Shown here: one piece after another, positions 25,240 to 40,409 of the stretch
How positions within the stretch are numbered: the stretch's first letter is position 1
Layout of the letters: each line of letters starts with the position of its first letter
The notes under the pieces: model-generated
Seen by the model: only the letters and a program-made list of their open reading frames with translations
The model's database searches: none
Told to the model about the DNA's origin: nothing
NCBI GenBank assembly: GCA_030686995.1
Contig: CM060703.1
Location: 119,332,861 to 119,396,860 of the forward strand
Length of the DNA stretch: 64,000 nt
Source of the DNA: Artemisia argyi
Lineage: Eukaryota > Streptophyta > Magnoliopsida > Asterales > Asteraceae
Reading direction: 5' to 3'
Position numbers and translations under genes: made by a program

Positions 25240-27034
25240 TGTAACAATTCGCAATTTCAGGTTAACTTTTATTTCCAAAAATTTCACTATTCATTTTTAC
25301 TATTCACTTTTTACTATTCACTTTTACTATTCACTCCCGAAATTTTTATTTCATATTCTCGTAAGTTAAACTATTTTAATGATAATCCGAGAGTTTGACA
25401 CTCGTCGGATCATTTCTTCAAAAATCACAAAGCCGTGTCCGAGATTTATTTTTAGGTTTAAACGTCATTCTAGCATCCCAATATGTCCATAAAACACTAT
25501 AAACAATAGAAATATGATTTTCTCTCATTTTAGGACAATTCCAAAAGTTTTGGAATTTTATGTTTTCCAGTTCAGCGTTTTACGCGAATTACGCGTTTTA
25601 GACCCGTGTTTCCAGTTTTAGCAGGGTTTGAGCAACCCAATAGAACCTACCACTCATTTTATATTTTATTATGGAGTATATTGACATGTTTAACCATACT
25701 TTCAAGTTTCATATTTTTAGGATACCCGGTTTTATGTTTCGTGACTTAACAACTTACGGTTAGCAATTTACGGGTCCAAAACTAGCTACATAAGTAGGAT
25801 AATACCAAGTTTTTGCATCTAGTCACCCTTATCTCAATATGGCCGACTTAGGGGGGGGGGGGGGGGGAGGATTCACACTTGTGGCATGATCTCATTACTT
25901 TAGCCATTAGATCAATACTTATTTACAACTTTGTCTCCAAGTTTAACAAAAATATCCTAAAAACTAACCTCCTCAATGAACCTTCCTAGGCACCTTCCTA
26001 ACCTCCTCTTCATAGTATAAATACAAGCTTAATCTCTTCCTTTCTTCATAATAAAAACGCCACACAACAAATCCCTAGCACCATGATCCTTTGATCTTCA
26101 AACTATAAGTTACACATAAGAGTTCAAGGTCTTAGTATTCTCTACCTAGTTCTCAAGTTTGTTTGGTGATTCCATGGTTGATTTAGGAGCTACACAAGGT
26201 TACTAGGGCTGAAGTTAAATGATTTTCACAAGGGTTATATCAAGGCTAGCAAGGGTTACAAGAGTTATGGTGAAGGGTTTACAAGCTTAGGTTTAGTGTC
26301 CTAGTTCTATACTTGACTTCCTTTCTTTAGAAAGCCAAAAGTTGTAAGCAAACCCTTATACATACTCCTTGCTTAATTATCATTTTCATGCTCTTTGTGT
26401 TCCTTTCATGCTATATATGTTCTTGTTATTGTGTTCATGATGTTTAAAAATAGATAAAACAAGTTATGTATATATATGTTAACTTATGACAAGTAAACAA
26501 GCAAACTAGTGATTTTTATGGAGAACCACGACCAAAATAGTATAACTATGATATTTGACACTTACTTACTGTTATAAAGGACTTCAAAAGGAAAACATAG
26601 CAATTTGAATCACTTAAAACGAGTACACGAGTCAAAAGTTATGGCCATAAGAAGTTAGCGAAACCAAAACGGCAAAACTGCCTATACCCTACTGTTTTGC
26701 ATTCTGCCAATTTGAAAGTCACCCTTATGGTCCGATTCATCAAAAAGTTAAAACACGAAAGTTGTCCGGAACGCCGTTTTCGTTCAGGAAGAAAGAAGCT
26801 CGAGCCCTGAAAACGCTTTCTGAATGATAATTTTCTTCAAATTATTAACAGCCCGTTTTAAGTACCAAGTTACTATATAATGATTATAATTAGATGAGAC
26901 CAAGAGGTCTAATGACCTAAAGCCAAGACCACAACCATGGCTAAAGCCAAGGTTGAGTCTCAAGACCATGGTAACAATGACCAAGGTCACGGCAAAGCCA
27001 CGGCTAAAGACCATATAACTTTTAAAGATCAAAA

Positions 27035-27120
<86 letters not shown>

Positions 27121-28351
27121 ATCAAATACTACAATAGTAGGGACCCTCATGTGAGGAGTTCATTGAGTAAGCCGTCGAGATGAGTTGTGGATTTATGAAT
27201 TAAAGTGTCCTGGCTCCTCGAACGTTTACTCCATGACTTCTGAATTATGTCGGCCCGAACGGTAGTAAGAGATATACAAACTATACATGTTTCATAAACC
27301 ACTTATATTCAAAGACTTACACTATATACTAAGTACTACATCATGAACATTATGCAAGACATATATTGGTAATTCTTCGTATTCTTAGACGTTACTCCAA
27401 ACCTAAGTCGCAACGTTCTATTATAGGCTGCTCTTAGAGACTTTCGCGATTCGACTACCACTTTCATTTCTCATTACATAAGCTTAAGGTGAGTCATAGC
27501 CCCTACTTTTTCATACTTGTTTTAACTCTTTGGGGGGGGGGGGGGGGGATACATGCACAACTACTTGCTTACTTGTACAAATACTCAAAACATTTATACT
27601 TGATTGTGTTATACTTGATTAGCATTATACTTGAATGCGTTATACATGATAATTATACTTGATTGTGTTATACATACTTGTTACACTATACTTGCTTAAT
27701 TTAAATACAAGATTTGTATTTACGTGCATATACAATACTCTATGCTGTCAAAGGAGAGGTATTAATAGTACTAGTATGGGCCTACACCCCCCACCCAAGT
27801 CCAAGATTCAAGACGTTGGGTGACATGTACTATTTGGGATGGTGGTTCCCCGCCTATGGGTCCAAAATGACGTGACCATGGGTGAATATAATCCTGAGAA
27901 ACTATATATTGGCAGTGGGTTGTGAACACACAGGTTACAAGTCTCTTATGGCGGGACTTGTAACTGAGTGGATTCACGATGCCTTTGCTGTGCGAATATT
28001 CTTTAAAGGCTTTTCAACTGTTTTAAGACAAACTCTATGAACTCACCAACCATTGTGTTGACACTTTAGCATGTTTATCTCAGGTTAGTAAGGCGATAGC
28101 TAGTGCGTGGAACTTAGAGTCAAGCTGCATATTCTGAAGACTTACGCTTTTATCATTTACCATTCAAAACTTTGTATACATTTATGTATCATACTTTGGA
28201 ATCTCATGTTTGTAACTTTGAATTCATTAATCGAATGGTAACTTTTCAAAACGTCTCATTTAGAGTTCGTTTTCTATAACTTATACTTTGTATTATGAAG
28301 TAGCACCCTCAGTGACACAGTCTTCCACTGCGGTATTTTGGGGGTGTTACA
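25240..28351 (+). mobile_element. Solo LTR (C) nested in element B
   Basis: It starts TGTAACAATTC and ends GGGGGTGTTACA, flanked by AACCT at 25235-25239 and 28352-28356. It is 3.1 kb with no gene. It shares with LTR A the array of ACTATTCA units near its start (25285-25340) and the GGCAGTGGGTTGTGAACACA region near its end (27910-27980 versus 20330-20400), so it belongs to the same broad family but a different subfamily. It contains two long G runs (about 25851-25867 and 27533-27548) and a TA microsatellite. Confidence 0.9.
27039..27118. repeat. (TA)n microsatellite in LTR C
   Basis: About 40 TA units. Confidence 0.98.
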
Positions 28352-28356
28352 AACCT

Positions 28357-29843
28357 GTCCTTCCTTGGAAAGTCAACTTCGATTTGATTCTGATATGAGA
28401 TTGATTGCTCAAGCATTCGAGATGCTGACGAATGTTCCACTATGACTCATCTTTGGTATTTTGAATTATTTTGAAACTTCCTACCATGATTTCGGATCAT
28501 TAAACCTTGCCATCCTTATTGCTCGGGAGACTCGTGCATTACTTTCGAGACTGTGAATTTCTCATGCACCTATTTTGTACACCGAAGAAATGAACCTTAT
28601 TTTGAAAATTATTATGACACCCTTAGTTCAGGTCATGACTACTGCTAAACCACCAAGTTTTCCACCGGAGGATGGAGCTGGATAGAACCTGAAGTTGACA
28701 ACAGCGATGACTACCCTGAAATGTAGAAGACATTCCTCGCCAGACGAAAGAGTTGACGAGCAGAGCACAAGAACCAGCCAAGATGACGAACCTGGAGCTG
28801 ATGAAGACATGCAGTCTCACTTCCCTATTCATCTTGGTTGTACTAAGATGAATTAAGAGCGAAAGCAGACTGGATAAGGAAGGGATTTAAAGATCGTGTC
28901 AAGAATTCACATTACTCCACCGCATTACAAGAAGAACTGCAGAAGGCTTGATGAATCAGATTCAAGTTCACAGTTTTGTTTCACTTCCAGATTGATAAAC
29001 AAAAGAAGATAGATTACTTGGACTTGAAGAGATTTGATTGTTTTGTATGGGTTGTTTTTGGAACACGCCATTTTGTTGTTTGGATGAGTTGATTCTGTGA
29101 AGGATGAAGTTAATGATGACTAATGCCCACTCTCATTAATTTCCTGAGTTCATTACCTAGTAATATGATCTTTGGATGATTTAGGTTCTCTAATATCATC
29201 TCTGTTCCGTGTTCAATCTGCGTATGTTTGATAATGGCCTTGTTTTGAAAATTTTGGCGAATCTTGGGAAAATTGATGCTTTTGAGATGACGTACCTAAA
29301 TTACTGATATGTTAGATTTCCGTTACTCTTGCGAGTAGTTTTTTTTCCTTTAGTTATTCATGGAGACTTCCGCTGTTTTGTTATTGAATGTTCCTCTTGG
29401 TTATGACGCTTAATATCGGTTGACCTCTGGGATGGTAGAAGTAATAGGTGAACTAAGATTGACTTGTTTGTTTACGACTCGTGATAAAGTATGACCATTA
29501 TGAGGGCATATTTATATGATGATAGTATTATGACGCCTGGCCAACGTGATAATACTTACACCATATAACGTTAACTTATTGTGATCATAGGATATCTTGG
29601 GGAGTATCTAAGAAGTTTAGAATTTGATCTCTGTTGAATTTTCTGCGACTTGTGAGACTTTAGGTTCATTCTACCTATACGTTGACTCTGCATTTGTTCG
29701 TAAGATAATTGGATAAATTTGAACTCTCGATTTTGCATTATGTTGACCTCGATACATTCGTCACCAATCTCAAACTCTTGTAGAGAACCCTACTACTTGA
29801 TACAGTTAACTTGACTTGAAATTCTGTTCGTATCCCCTATGAG
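28357..29843 (+). pseudogene. Heavily degraded pol interior of element B
   Basis: No continuous frame is readable. Its position between primer site and chromodomain implies it derives from gypsy gag-pol, but too many changes have accumulated to name the domains. Confidence 0.4.
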
Positions 29844-30110
29844 CTTTCCAGAAGATACAAGTATCATCCTCTACATATGGTGTCATACCCTTGTGATCAG
29901 ATTCAACCAGATATGTCACTTCTAAAAAAAAAAAAAAAAACACGGAAGCCATTCTTGATAGACAGGAGAGAGTCATGAGAAAAAAAGTTATTCGTTTTGT
30001 TAAAGTTCTTTGGAAGAACCATCCACCACGTGAGGCAACCTGGGAGACAGAGGAGTCTATACGAGCCAGCTACCCCATTTTCCTTTGTAGTCTGGTAGAC
30101 GTTCATTTTG
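29844..30110 (+). pseudogene. Integrase C-terminus and chromodomain remnant of element B
   Basis: From 29867 the translation gives YHPLHMVSYPCDQIQPDMSL, and after an A-run at 29924-29941 it continues AILDRQERVMRKK, then FVKVLWKNHPPREATWETEE and SIRASYPIFL. This is the classic end of a chromovirus polyprotein: the DRxxxxxRxKxIxxVKVLWxNH...EATWE chromodomain, thought to steer integration to chromatin. The A-run breaks the frame, and upstream pol is unreadable. Confidence 0.85.
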
Positions 30111-30157
30111 TTTAGCTGCCTTATTCCTTCCTTCATTTTTGCGGACGAAAATTCTTT

Positions 30158-30174
30158 TTTGAGGGGGGAATAGT
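30158..30174 (+). other. Polypurine tract of element B
   Basis: TTTTGAGGGGGGAATAG lies directly before the 3' LTR. The preceding GCGGACGAAAATTC is the usual chromovirus lead-in. Confidence 0.85.
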
Positions 30175-30888
30175 TGTAAAACCCACATTTTCGCAACATG
30201 TTTAAATTACAAAAATACCCTCCAATTTGAAATTTTGAAGAATTGTGTACGGTTACCGAACAAGCCCTAAATCAAAAAATGATTATTGTGCGATCACAAA
30301 TATGAACATGTAACTTCAAGTAAATGATAACTGAGCTACTACAACATCATATGAACTCAAGAATGTGAAATTTTGATTAAGAAATGAATATTGCACGTTA
30401 CGTGACCTAACGAGTCCGAAAACCTTTGAAATTTGTACACAGCATATGAAATGAATTATATAACATAACCTAAAGTTTATTATTGCATAAAATTATCAAA
30501 TCATCTTCTAATCATTCCATTATTGCTGCCCCATGAATTAAGGAAATATATTTAACATTCCAAGTTTACTACAAATCAACTTTAATGCCATTTAACTCTC
30601 CCTAAATCATTTTACACATAAACTTCATAATTTTTCTTTCTTCCTCTCAATTTCAACAACCCAACACATAAAAAACACCAAAATATTGATCTTGGATCAT
30701 TGGTGATCATTCATACGCGTTCGTGGAAGGATTTGGTACACATAGGAATTTATTTGGAAGCTTTTGGAGGCCTTGTTCTTGCTTTTCTCTTCCATTCGAT
30801 CCACATAACACCCATAGAAGGGTTTGGTATTTTTCATTTAATCTTTGTTCATCTCCTTAATTTCCTTTTGTTATGAATATCTTGATAT
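30175..30888 (+). repeat. 3' LTR of element B, first 714 bp
   Basis: Matches 21213-21926 and ends abruptly at CTTGATAT, where LINE sequence begins. The rest of the LTR should lie beyond the right edge of the window. Confidence 0.93.
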
Positions 30889-32632
30889 AGATTGGGATGA
30901 CTTCGCTGAGTCTCCATTCTTCTGGCATCTTAGCACTGGAGAAGATCCTGTTGAAGAGGCAAGTCAGCCATTCTACCCCCTCATCTCCCAGGCACCTCCA
31001 AGCTTCTATGGGAATTTGGTCCGGCCCTACTGCTTTGTTTCTTCCCATCTTCTTTAGTGCAACCTTTACCTCTGGTTGGCTAATCCTCGAATAGTAGCAC
31101 TCTGGCCGTCGGCTAGGGTTCTCTTCTACCCCGTTTCCTTCGGTATCTCCCACGTTGAAAAGAGAGGAGAAATACTCTCCCCATCTTTTCCTAATATCCT
31201 CTTCATTCACAATGGTCCGTCCGCCTTCATCCTTGATATATTTAACGGTACCTAAATCCCTCCTTCTTCTCTCTCGGGCTTTAGCAATCCTGAAAATATC
31301 ATTAGCCCCTTCTTTGGAGTCCAATTTCTTATACAACTCTTCGTACGCCTTGTCCTTCGCCTGCGCTACCGCCTTCTTCGCTTCTCTTTTAGCTGATTTA
31401 TACCTCTCTTTTGCGGCTGTGATATCAGCTTGGTGGCCCTCTCGACACAATAAAAGCTCTCTGAACCTAGATTGTTTCGCAGCTACTTTGGATTGCACCT
31501 CCTCGCTAAACCACCAAGATTCCCTGTTGTGCAGTTTGGTCCTCGCTGTCCCGCTAGCCACACCAAGGGAATCCTTTGCTGCTTCCTTAATGATGATGGC
31601 AATGGAGTTCCACATCTGGTCCGCGTCTCTAGCAGACAGATCCTCCGACTGCGTAAAAAGTCCCTCTAAGACTTTCGCTTTAAACGCCTCGGCCGCCTCG
31701 CCGTTCAGATTCTTCCATAGGATCTTTGGCAAACTGTTCGCTACTCTCCTAGGTCGAAGCCTTTCGAAGAGTGTATCCAAAGCTAACAATTTGTGTTGGG
31801 ATGAACATGTCTCGCCAGGGAACATCCTGCAGTCCCTACATGCTCTAAGATCACTCCTTCTCACCAGCAGATAGTCAATCTGGGTGTTGTGACCCCCACT
31901 CTGGAAAGTGATCAAGTGAACATCTCTCTTCTTGAAGAAAGAGTTCGCCACTACTAAGTCGTGAGCCGTCGCAAACTCTAAAATCGTACGACCTTCGTCG
32001 TTCCTAACTCCAAAACCAAAACCTCCGTGGACCCTCGCGTAACCATCCGCCGCCGCTCCTATATGACCATTCAAGTCACCTCTAATAATCAAGCGTTGAT
32101 CCAAATGACACTCTCTAACAAGCTCGTCGAGAGAGTCCCAGAAATTCTTCTTCTCTTCTTCACATCGGCCCACTTGGGGTGCGTAAGCACTGATTACGTT
32201 AACGGTCTCCTCATCAATAACCAAAGTGATCATCATAATCCTATCGCTCCTCCGGATCACTTGCACTACGTTATCTTTGAGACCTGCCGCCAAAATAACT
32301 CCAACTCCGTTTCTCGCCGTCCTAGAGCCAGAGTACCAAAGCCTGTAGCCGTTACCCTCCCTCGTGCTGGATCCCTTCCATTTCGTCTCTTGGAAGCATG
32401 CTATGTCTACCTTATGTCTCCTTAACGCATCAGCAAGCTCGAAGAGCTTACCGGTCAACGATCCAACGTTCCAACATCCTACCCTAATCCTACGAGAAGT
32501 GCGAAACCTAGCAAAACCTCTACCCACCCTAGGCCCGCTAGCCCCTCCTACACCTCCCACACCGGAAAGAGACGACCTCAGGTGACCATCACTAACCAAG
32601 GGGTCTATGCTAACACCAAGAAACTACAAGGA
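30889..32632 (-). pseudogene. RTE-type LINE ORF, endonuclease half (inverted piece)
   Basis: The frame is open from 32632 to the breakpoint. The long frame usually assigned from 32599 begins at a TTG, not ATG, so the real start is unsettled. Domains: apurinic-type endonuclease with VGCWNVGSLTGK (about residue 40), CFQETKWKG (E, about 70), IRGDLNGHIG (D, N, about 175), IDYLLVRR (D, about 240) and CSSQHKLL (H, about 266). A basic helical linker (about 395-450) follows, then the RT entry AVGPDQIPIEAW and PEEWRLSEVIPIY, where it stops. The protein nicks target DNA and reverse-transcribes its own RNA. The last residues come from the element B LTR. The missing RT core is found 11 kb away on the other strand (43944). 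Confidence 0.93.
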
Positions 32633-33133
32633 GAAGGTGAACAAAACAAAACAAAACAATACAAAAACAAATACAATACAAACCAAAGGTTAGGTACAAA
32701 AAAAGCAACACCACACCACACAAAAGGAACACCAGCAAAAGAGAGAGAACAAAAGGAAAAAAAACAAGTGCAAAAAATTAAAGAGAAAAGCAGATAAGTA
32801 ATAGAGTTAAAGGAAAAAAACTCAGTTGGGCCGGAAAAAAAATTACGGTGGCCAGAAATAGGATTCCGGTGACAGAGATGACGGATTCCGGCGACCGTCG
32901 CTGGCTGGGCGGCAGAGAAAACCTGGGTTCGCCTCGGAAAAAGAATGGGAGTCTCCACTCGCGGTCGGTGGTGGTCGTGGCAGGCTGGAGTCGCCGGAAA
33001 AATCAAGTTATGACCGCCACACAGAGGCGGCGCGTGGGGGCGCGTCGGTGGTCCGGTGGTTGTCCTGTTCGAGATGTAACGTTCAGAGAGTGTGGGGGAG
33101 CTGTTGGTTGGGTTTAATTGTAAAAGCAATGTA
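32633..33133 (-). other. 5' UTR of the LINE (inverted piece)
   Basis: GC-rich in part (CGCGTGGGGGCGCGTCGG around 33031), unlike the AT-rich surroundings, as expected for an RTE-type 5' leader. It continues after element E at 43924-43940. A 213-codon open stretch spanning 32605-33246 on the same strand crosses the element E boundary and is not a gene. Confidence 0.7.
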
Positions 33134-36761
<3,628 letters not shown>

Positions 36762-36779
36762 ACTCTTCCCCTCTAAAAA
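36762..36779 (-). other. Polypurine tract of element E
   Basis: Minus strand TTTTTAGAGGGGAAGAGT directly precedes the LTR. Just upstream is TTTTCGAGGACGAAAATT, the standard chromovirus lead-in. Confidence 0.85.
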
Positions 36780-36859
36780 GAAAATTTTCGTCCTCGAAAA
36801 TTGAAGTTGCAAAGTTAAATGGAGTCGTAGCAAATCACAAAAGATCGTTACAATTAAGC

Positions 36860-36935
36860 TCACGCTCGGGGAGGTTCTTCCAAAAGAATCTTCACAAATA
36901 GAAATTTTCTCATGACTCGATTCAAAGAAAATAGG
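36860..36935 (-). pseudogene. Chromodomain trace of element E
   Basis: The minus strand reads MRKFLFVKILLEEPPRA, which aligns with the MRKKVIRFVKVLWKNHPPREA of element B. A stop follows immediately. It shows that E derives from the same chromovirus lineage as B. Confidence 0.6.
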
Positions 36936-38549
36936 ATAGCCCTGAGCTCTCCACAGAAAACAAATCTGACCCAACGAATACGTAATGAACATGAAACAGA
37001 TGATAGTCGAAATCTCAAAAGGATATACATGGACATCAGATGAATCTGGAACAAATAGGAAAATGATACTAGACGGTAGAAATTGCACAAGTCCAATCAG
37101 GTTTAGAACGAACTAAGAACCTTGCTCACAACCAGAGAAGCATATATCGAATTATCAGACATACCGAGGGTTTCCTAAAGAGGTTGGTAACCTATTCGTA
37201 CTGATGATTAACTAAGCATACATCAGAGTATCGAATCATATCAGAATGTAAAATGGGATAGGTAGGATAACCGTACGGATAAGAATGAATCTAAGGATTA
37301 ACGTATCACGAGCCAAATCTTACATATATGCCAAAATGTCATAACTCTTCTATAGGAACATCATACTGGACACACAAATTCTTGGTCTAAAGTTTCAGAA
37401 TTTCTCTTACACAATGATAACTAATCCATTAGTCATTGTAATCGACTCCGAACATTCAAAAAGCAACTTCCTGACTTAATTCAACCAGAAGGTGTTCCAC
37501 ATCTCCGTTCATACAAAATCTAAAAGGAAGACCCTTGTCACTTGCATGACATAAATCTTAATGAGCAAACACAACTAGGCCAACCATTGGTCAAACTTCC
37601 TGCTCAACCCTTCTTCCAAGTTCGAATAGTTGTTCTGCTTATCCATTAGTCTGTAGGTGAATAGAATTACTATACTTGAGTCTGGTCCCTCAAGCCTTCA
37701 GTAGTCCTTCCTAGGAATGTGAAGTAATTGAATGAGCAAATCACTGCAGGTGTGCCATGTAATTGAATAATCTTCTACCGAAGGATTTATGCCAACTAGC
37801 TAAGTGAATACACATTCTAAGAGGCAAAATGAGCTGACTTAATCAAACGATCCATCACCACTCAAATTATATCAATCTTCTCAAATGTGCTAGGAGGTTT
37901 TGGTTACAAGGTTCATGAAAAGTCTAATCCTACTTCTAAGTCGGAAAGTCCGTAAGTTAAAGGAACTCCCTTGCATGCTGAAGTTCAGTCTTGACTTGTT
38001 AACATACTAAGCACATCGTCACTAATGTGATCACAACCAGTTTTATGCCATTCCATCTGAAAATTCTACTTAGATCCCTTATACATCTTAGTACAACTAA
38101 GAGGGATAGAGAAAGTAAAACTGTGCCTCAATCATAACAACTTCTCTTCAGTCTTCTAACACAGATCATAGTTCGCCATCTTGCTTCTGAGCTTCTAAAA
38201 TTTGTAATTGGACTCAACCTTTATGTTAGCCACGACTCAACTTCCCTGAGTTCTAAGTCTTGATTTTCTTAAGCTCAATCTCAAAGACAAACGGAAACTT
38301 CAAATTTCTTCCTAAATGCATCTGCCACCAAATTTACATTGTAAGATATATCTTCCAATCTTAAGAGCAGCTACACTGCCGCCAATTCCAAGTCATGCAT
38401 TGAATAATTCTCCTCAAACGATTCTAATTTTCTTGATGCATAAGCAATAACCTTCCCGTGCTGCATAATGGCATAACCAAGTCTCTTCTTGAAACGTCCC
38501 AAAATTGGTACTACCAGAAAGTATGAAAGTTGAAGCTAATTTCTATCTC

Positions 38550-38592
<43 letters not shown>

Positions 38593-40392
38593 TTTTTTTT
38601 TTTCTTCAAAAATTCTATTCTCATCCAAACTAAGCTTCTCTTCTTTACTCATAAAATTCATAAACGGTAACGCAAGTCGCGAACATCTTCCAACCAATAT
38701 CAGGCTTCCAGAATATACCAATGATCCTCATCTTTCCAACATAATACGAAAATGGTTCTCATGTTTCTCCTTCGTCTCTGAATGTACTAATATGTCATAG
38801 TATGACCAATTTGTTTAAATACTCACGAAAGACATGATTCATCAAATTCAATAAACATTCAAAGCATTAGCTAATACTATTAGCATCATTAACAGTCATA
38901 GTGGCTGATACGAATACGAAATGAAAGTTTTTGGAATAGCTTCAAGCCATAAATCCATCTAAAGGAAAACTCCGCATCCTAAAGTTGATCGGATACATTG
39001 TCGATTCAAGGTAGGGAATAATGGGTTCGAATAGTAATACGGTTCAGCTTCCAGAAGTCAATACATAATCTCCTACTACCATCTTAATTCATCGTGAAAA
39101 AATAAATGAAGCACTCCGATCCAAGGAGATACACTAAGACAACAAAACATTTCATAGCTTTTTAGTTGCCACTCCTCCAGTTCTCTCAATTCGGCTAGTG
39201 CTGTACAATATGGGGTTTCAAAATCAGACACAACGTCATCCTATACGGATATGGTTCTATCTCATCAAACTTAACTGTTCACAGGCACTCCATAAAGATA
39301 TCCTATGATCCCCATAAATTCAAGTTATATGATGTAATTATTATCACGTTGGCCATGCGTCATAATACTTGCATCATATAAATGTGCCTTTATTGAAATT
39401 ATATTCTACCTCAAGTCGTGACTAAGACTAAACATTTTCTCAGTACTAAGTCAAATCAAATTCATAATAATTGAAAAATCTAGGTGGTTTATTCAGGGAT
39501 TCATTGGAGGAATTTAGATTTCAAAATGACTTTCAAAGTGAGATTCATCCCATGGGAAACAAGAATAGATGCTAGTAAAACTCTACAACAGCGAAAGTAA
39601 CATACGAGTTTCCAGGGTAGTAAGGATACAAAAGTTTAACTATCAGAAGTCATGGCAAAAATAAATCAGAGTGGTTCAAAATGTCAAATGAGAGACGTAG
39701 TATGACAGTAGTTAGCATCTTGATGCTCAGTCCACCAGTCATCAGAATGACAATCGAATTTAAACTTTCCAAGGAAAGACAGATCAGCATAGCGAATCTT
39801 ATCACTCAAAAGTGAGGAATAACATTCCTATTCTTGTGGTTGATCACCACAAGATTTCTCATAGGAATACAATTGGCTAAGGCAAAATCTAATGGTGTAG
39901 GGAAACTTAATTATGCTTATCAAAAGCAAGAGATTTCACAGAACGTGCCAAACACGTCATGATCATAGAAATTCTCAGAGTGCCTACAGAGGCGTCTAAA
40001 GGGTTAACAAATGAATCAGAGATTGAAATCAAGGAAGATAAAGTTTATGTAATGTCAAACATTACCGAAAAATTCTCAACGCATTCTAAACTTACTTGGT
40101 CATTAAACTTATGTTATGCAAAATAATAGGCTTCAAATCTCCAGAAGGAGAAATCTTAAAAGGCTCAACTAGAAGTAAGGCACGAATAAGAGTGATGCGG
40201 AAGCAACGATACCTAAACAAATTCCCTATAGTTTACCAAATCCTCGCCGGTCATAACTTAAGTTTCAGAGTGAAAATCCTAAAGCAAGTTCGCAAAGGTT
40301 GTTTCATAACTCCTATGGTCCAAAACTTAGCGGGTCTAATACTCACAGATCATAGCCTAAGCTCTACGGGTTTTGAATCCGCTGATCAACCT
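36936..40392 (-). other. Degraded interior of element E
   Basis: No frame above about 140 codons and no domain on either strand. A T-run of about 40 bases lies at 38551-38589. Stretches such as 39340-39380 resemble the element B interior (29540-29580, around TATGACGCCTGGCCAACGTG), so it is decayed gypsy internal sequence. Confidence 0.6.
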
Positions 40393-40405
40393 GGCTCTGA
40401 TACCA
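40393..40405 (-). other. Primer-binding site of element E
   Basis: Minus strand TGGTATCAGAGCC, a perfect initiator tRNA-Met complement, four bases from the LTR. Confidence 0.95.
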
Positions 40406-40409
40406 AAAT

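Larger units (their letters stand above)
21213..30888 (+). mobile_element. Chromovirus (gypsy) derivative B, 3' LTR truncated by a LINE
   Basis: The 5' LTR (21213-24648) is followed by a tRNA-Met type primer site (24654-24665), a degraded interior and a recognisable chromodomain (29944-30100). A polypurine tract (30158-30174) and the start of the 3' LTR (30175-30888) follow. The 3' LTR matches the 5' LTR for about 714 bp and then stops where the LINE begins. By eye the LTRs differ at roughly 15-20 sites over this part, so B is older than D and E. The interior, after removing solo LTR C, is only about 2.4 kb and has no gag-pol frame, so B is a defective or non-autonomous copy. Confidence 0.9.

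Noticed and set aside
31155..31874. 239-codon open frame on the plus strand
   Set aside because: It is the antisense shadow of the LINE endonuclease ORF, which has clear catalytic motifs on the minus strand.
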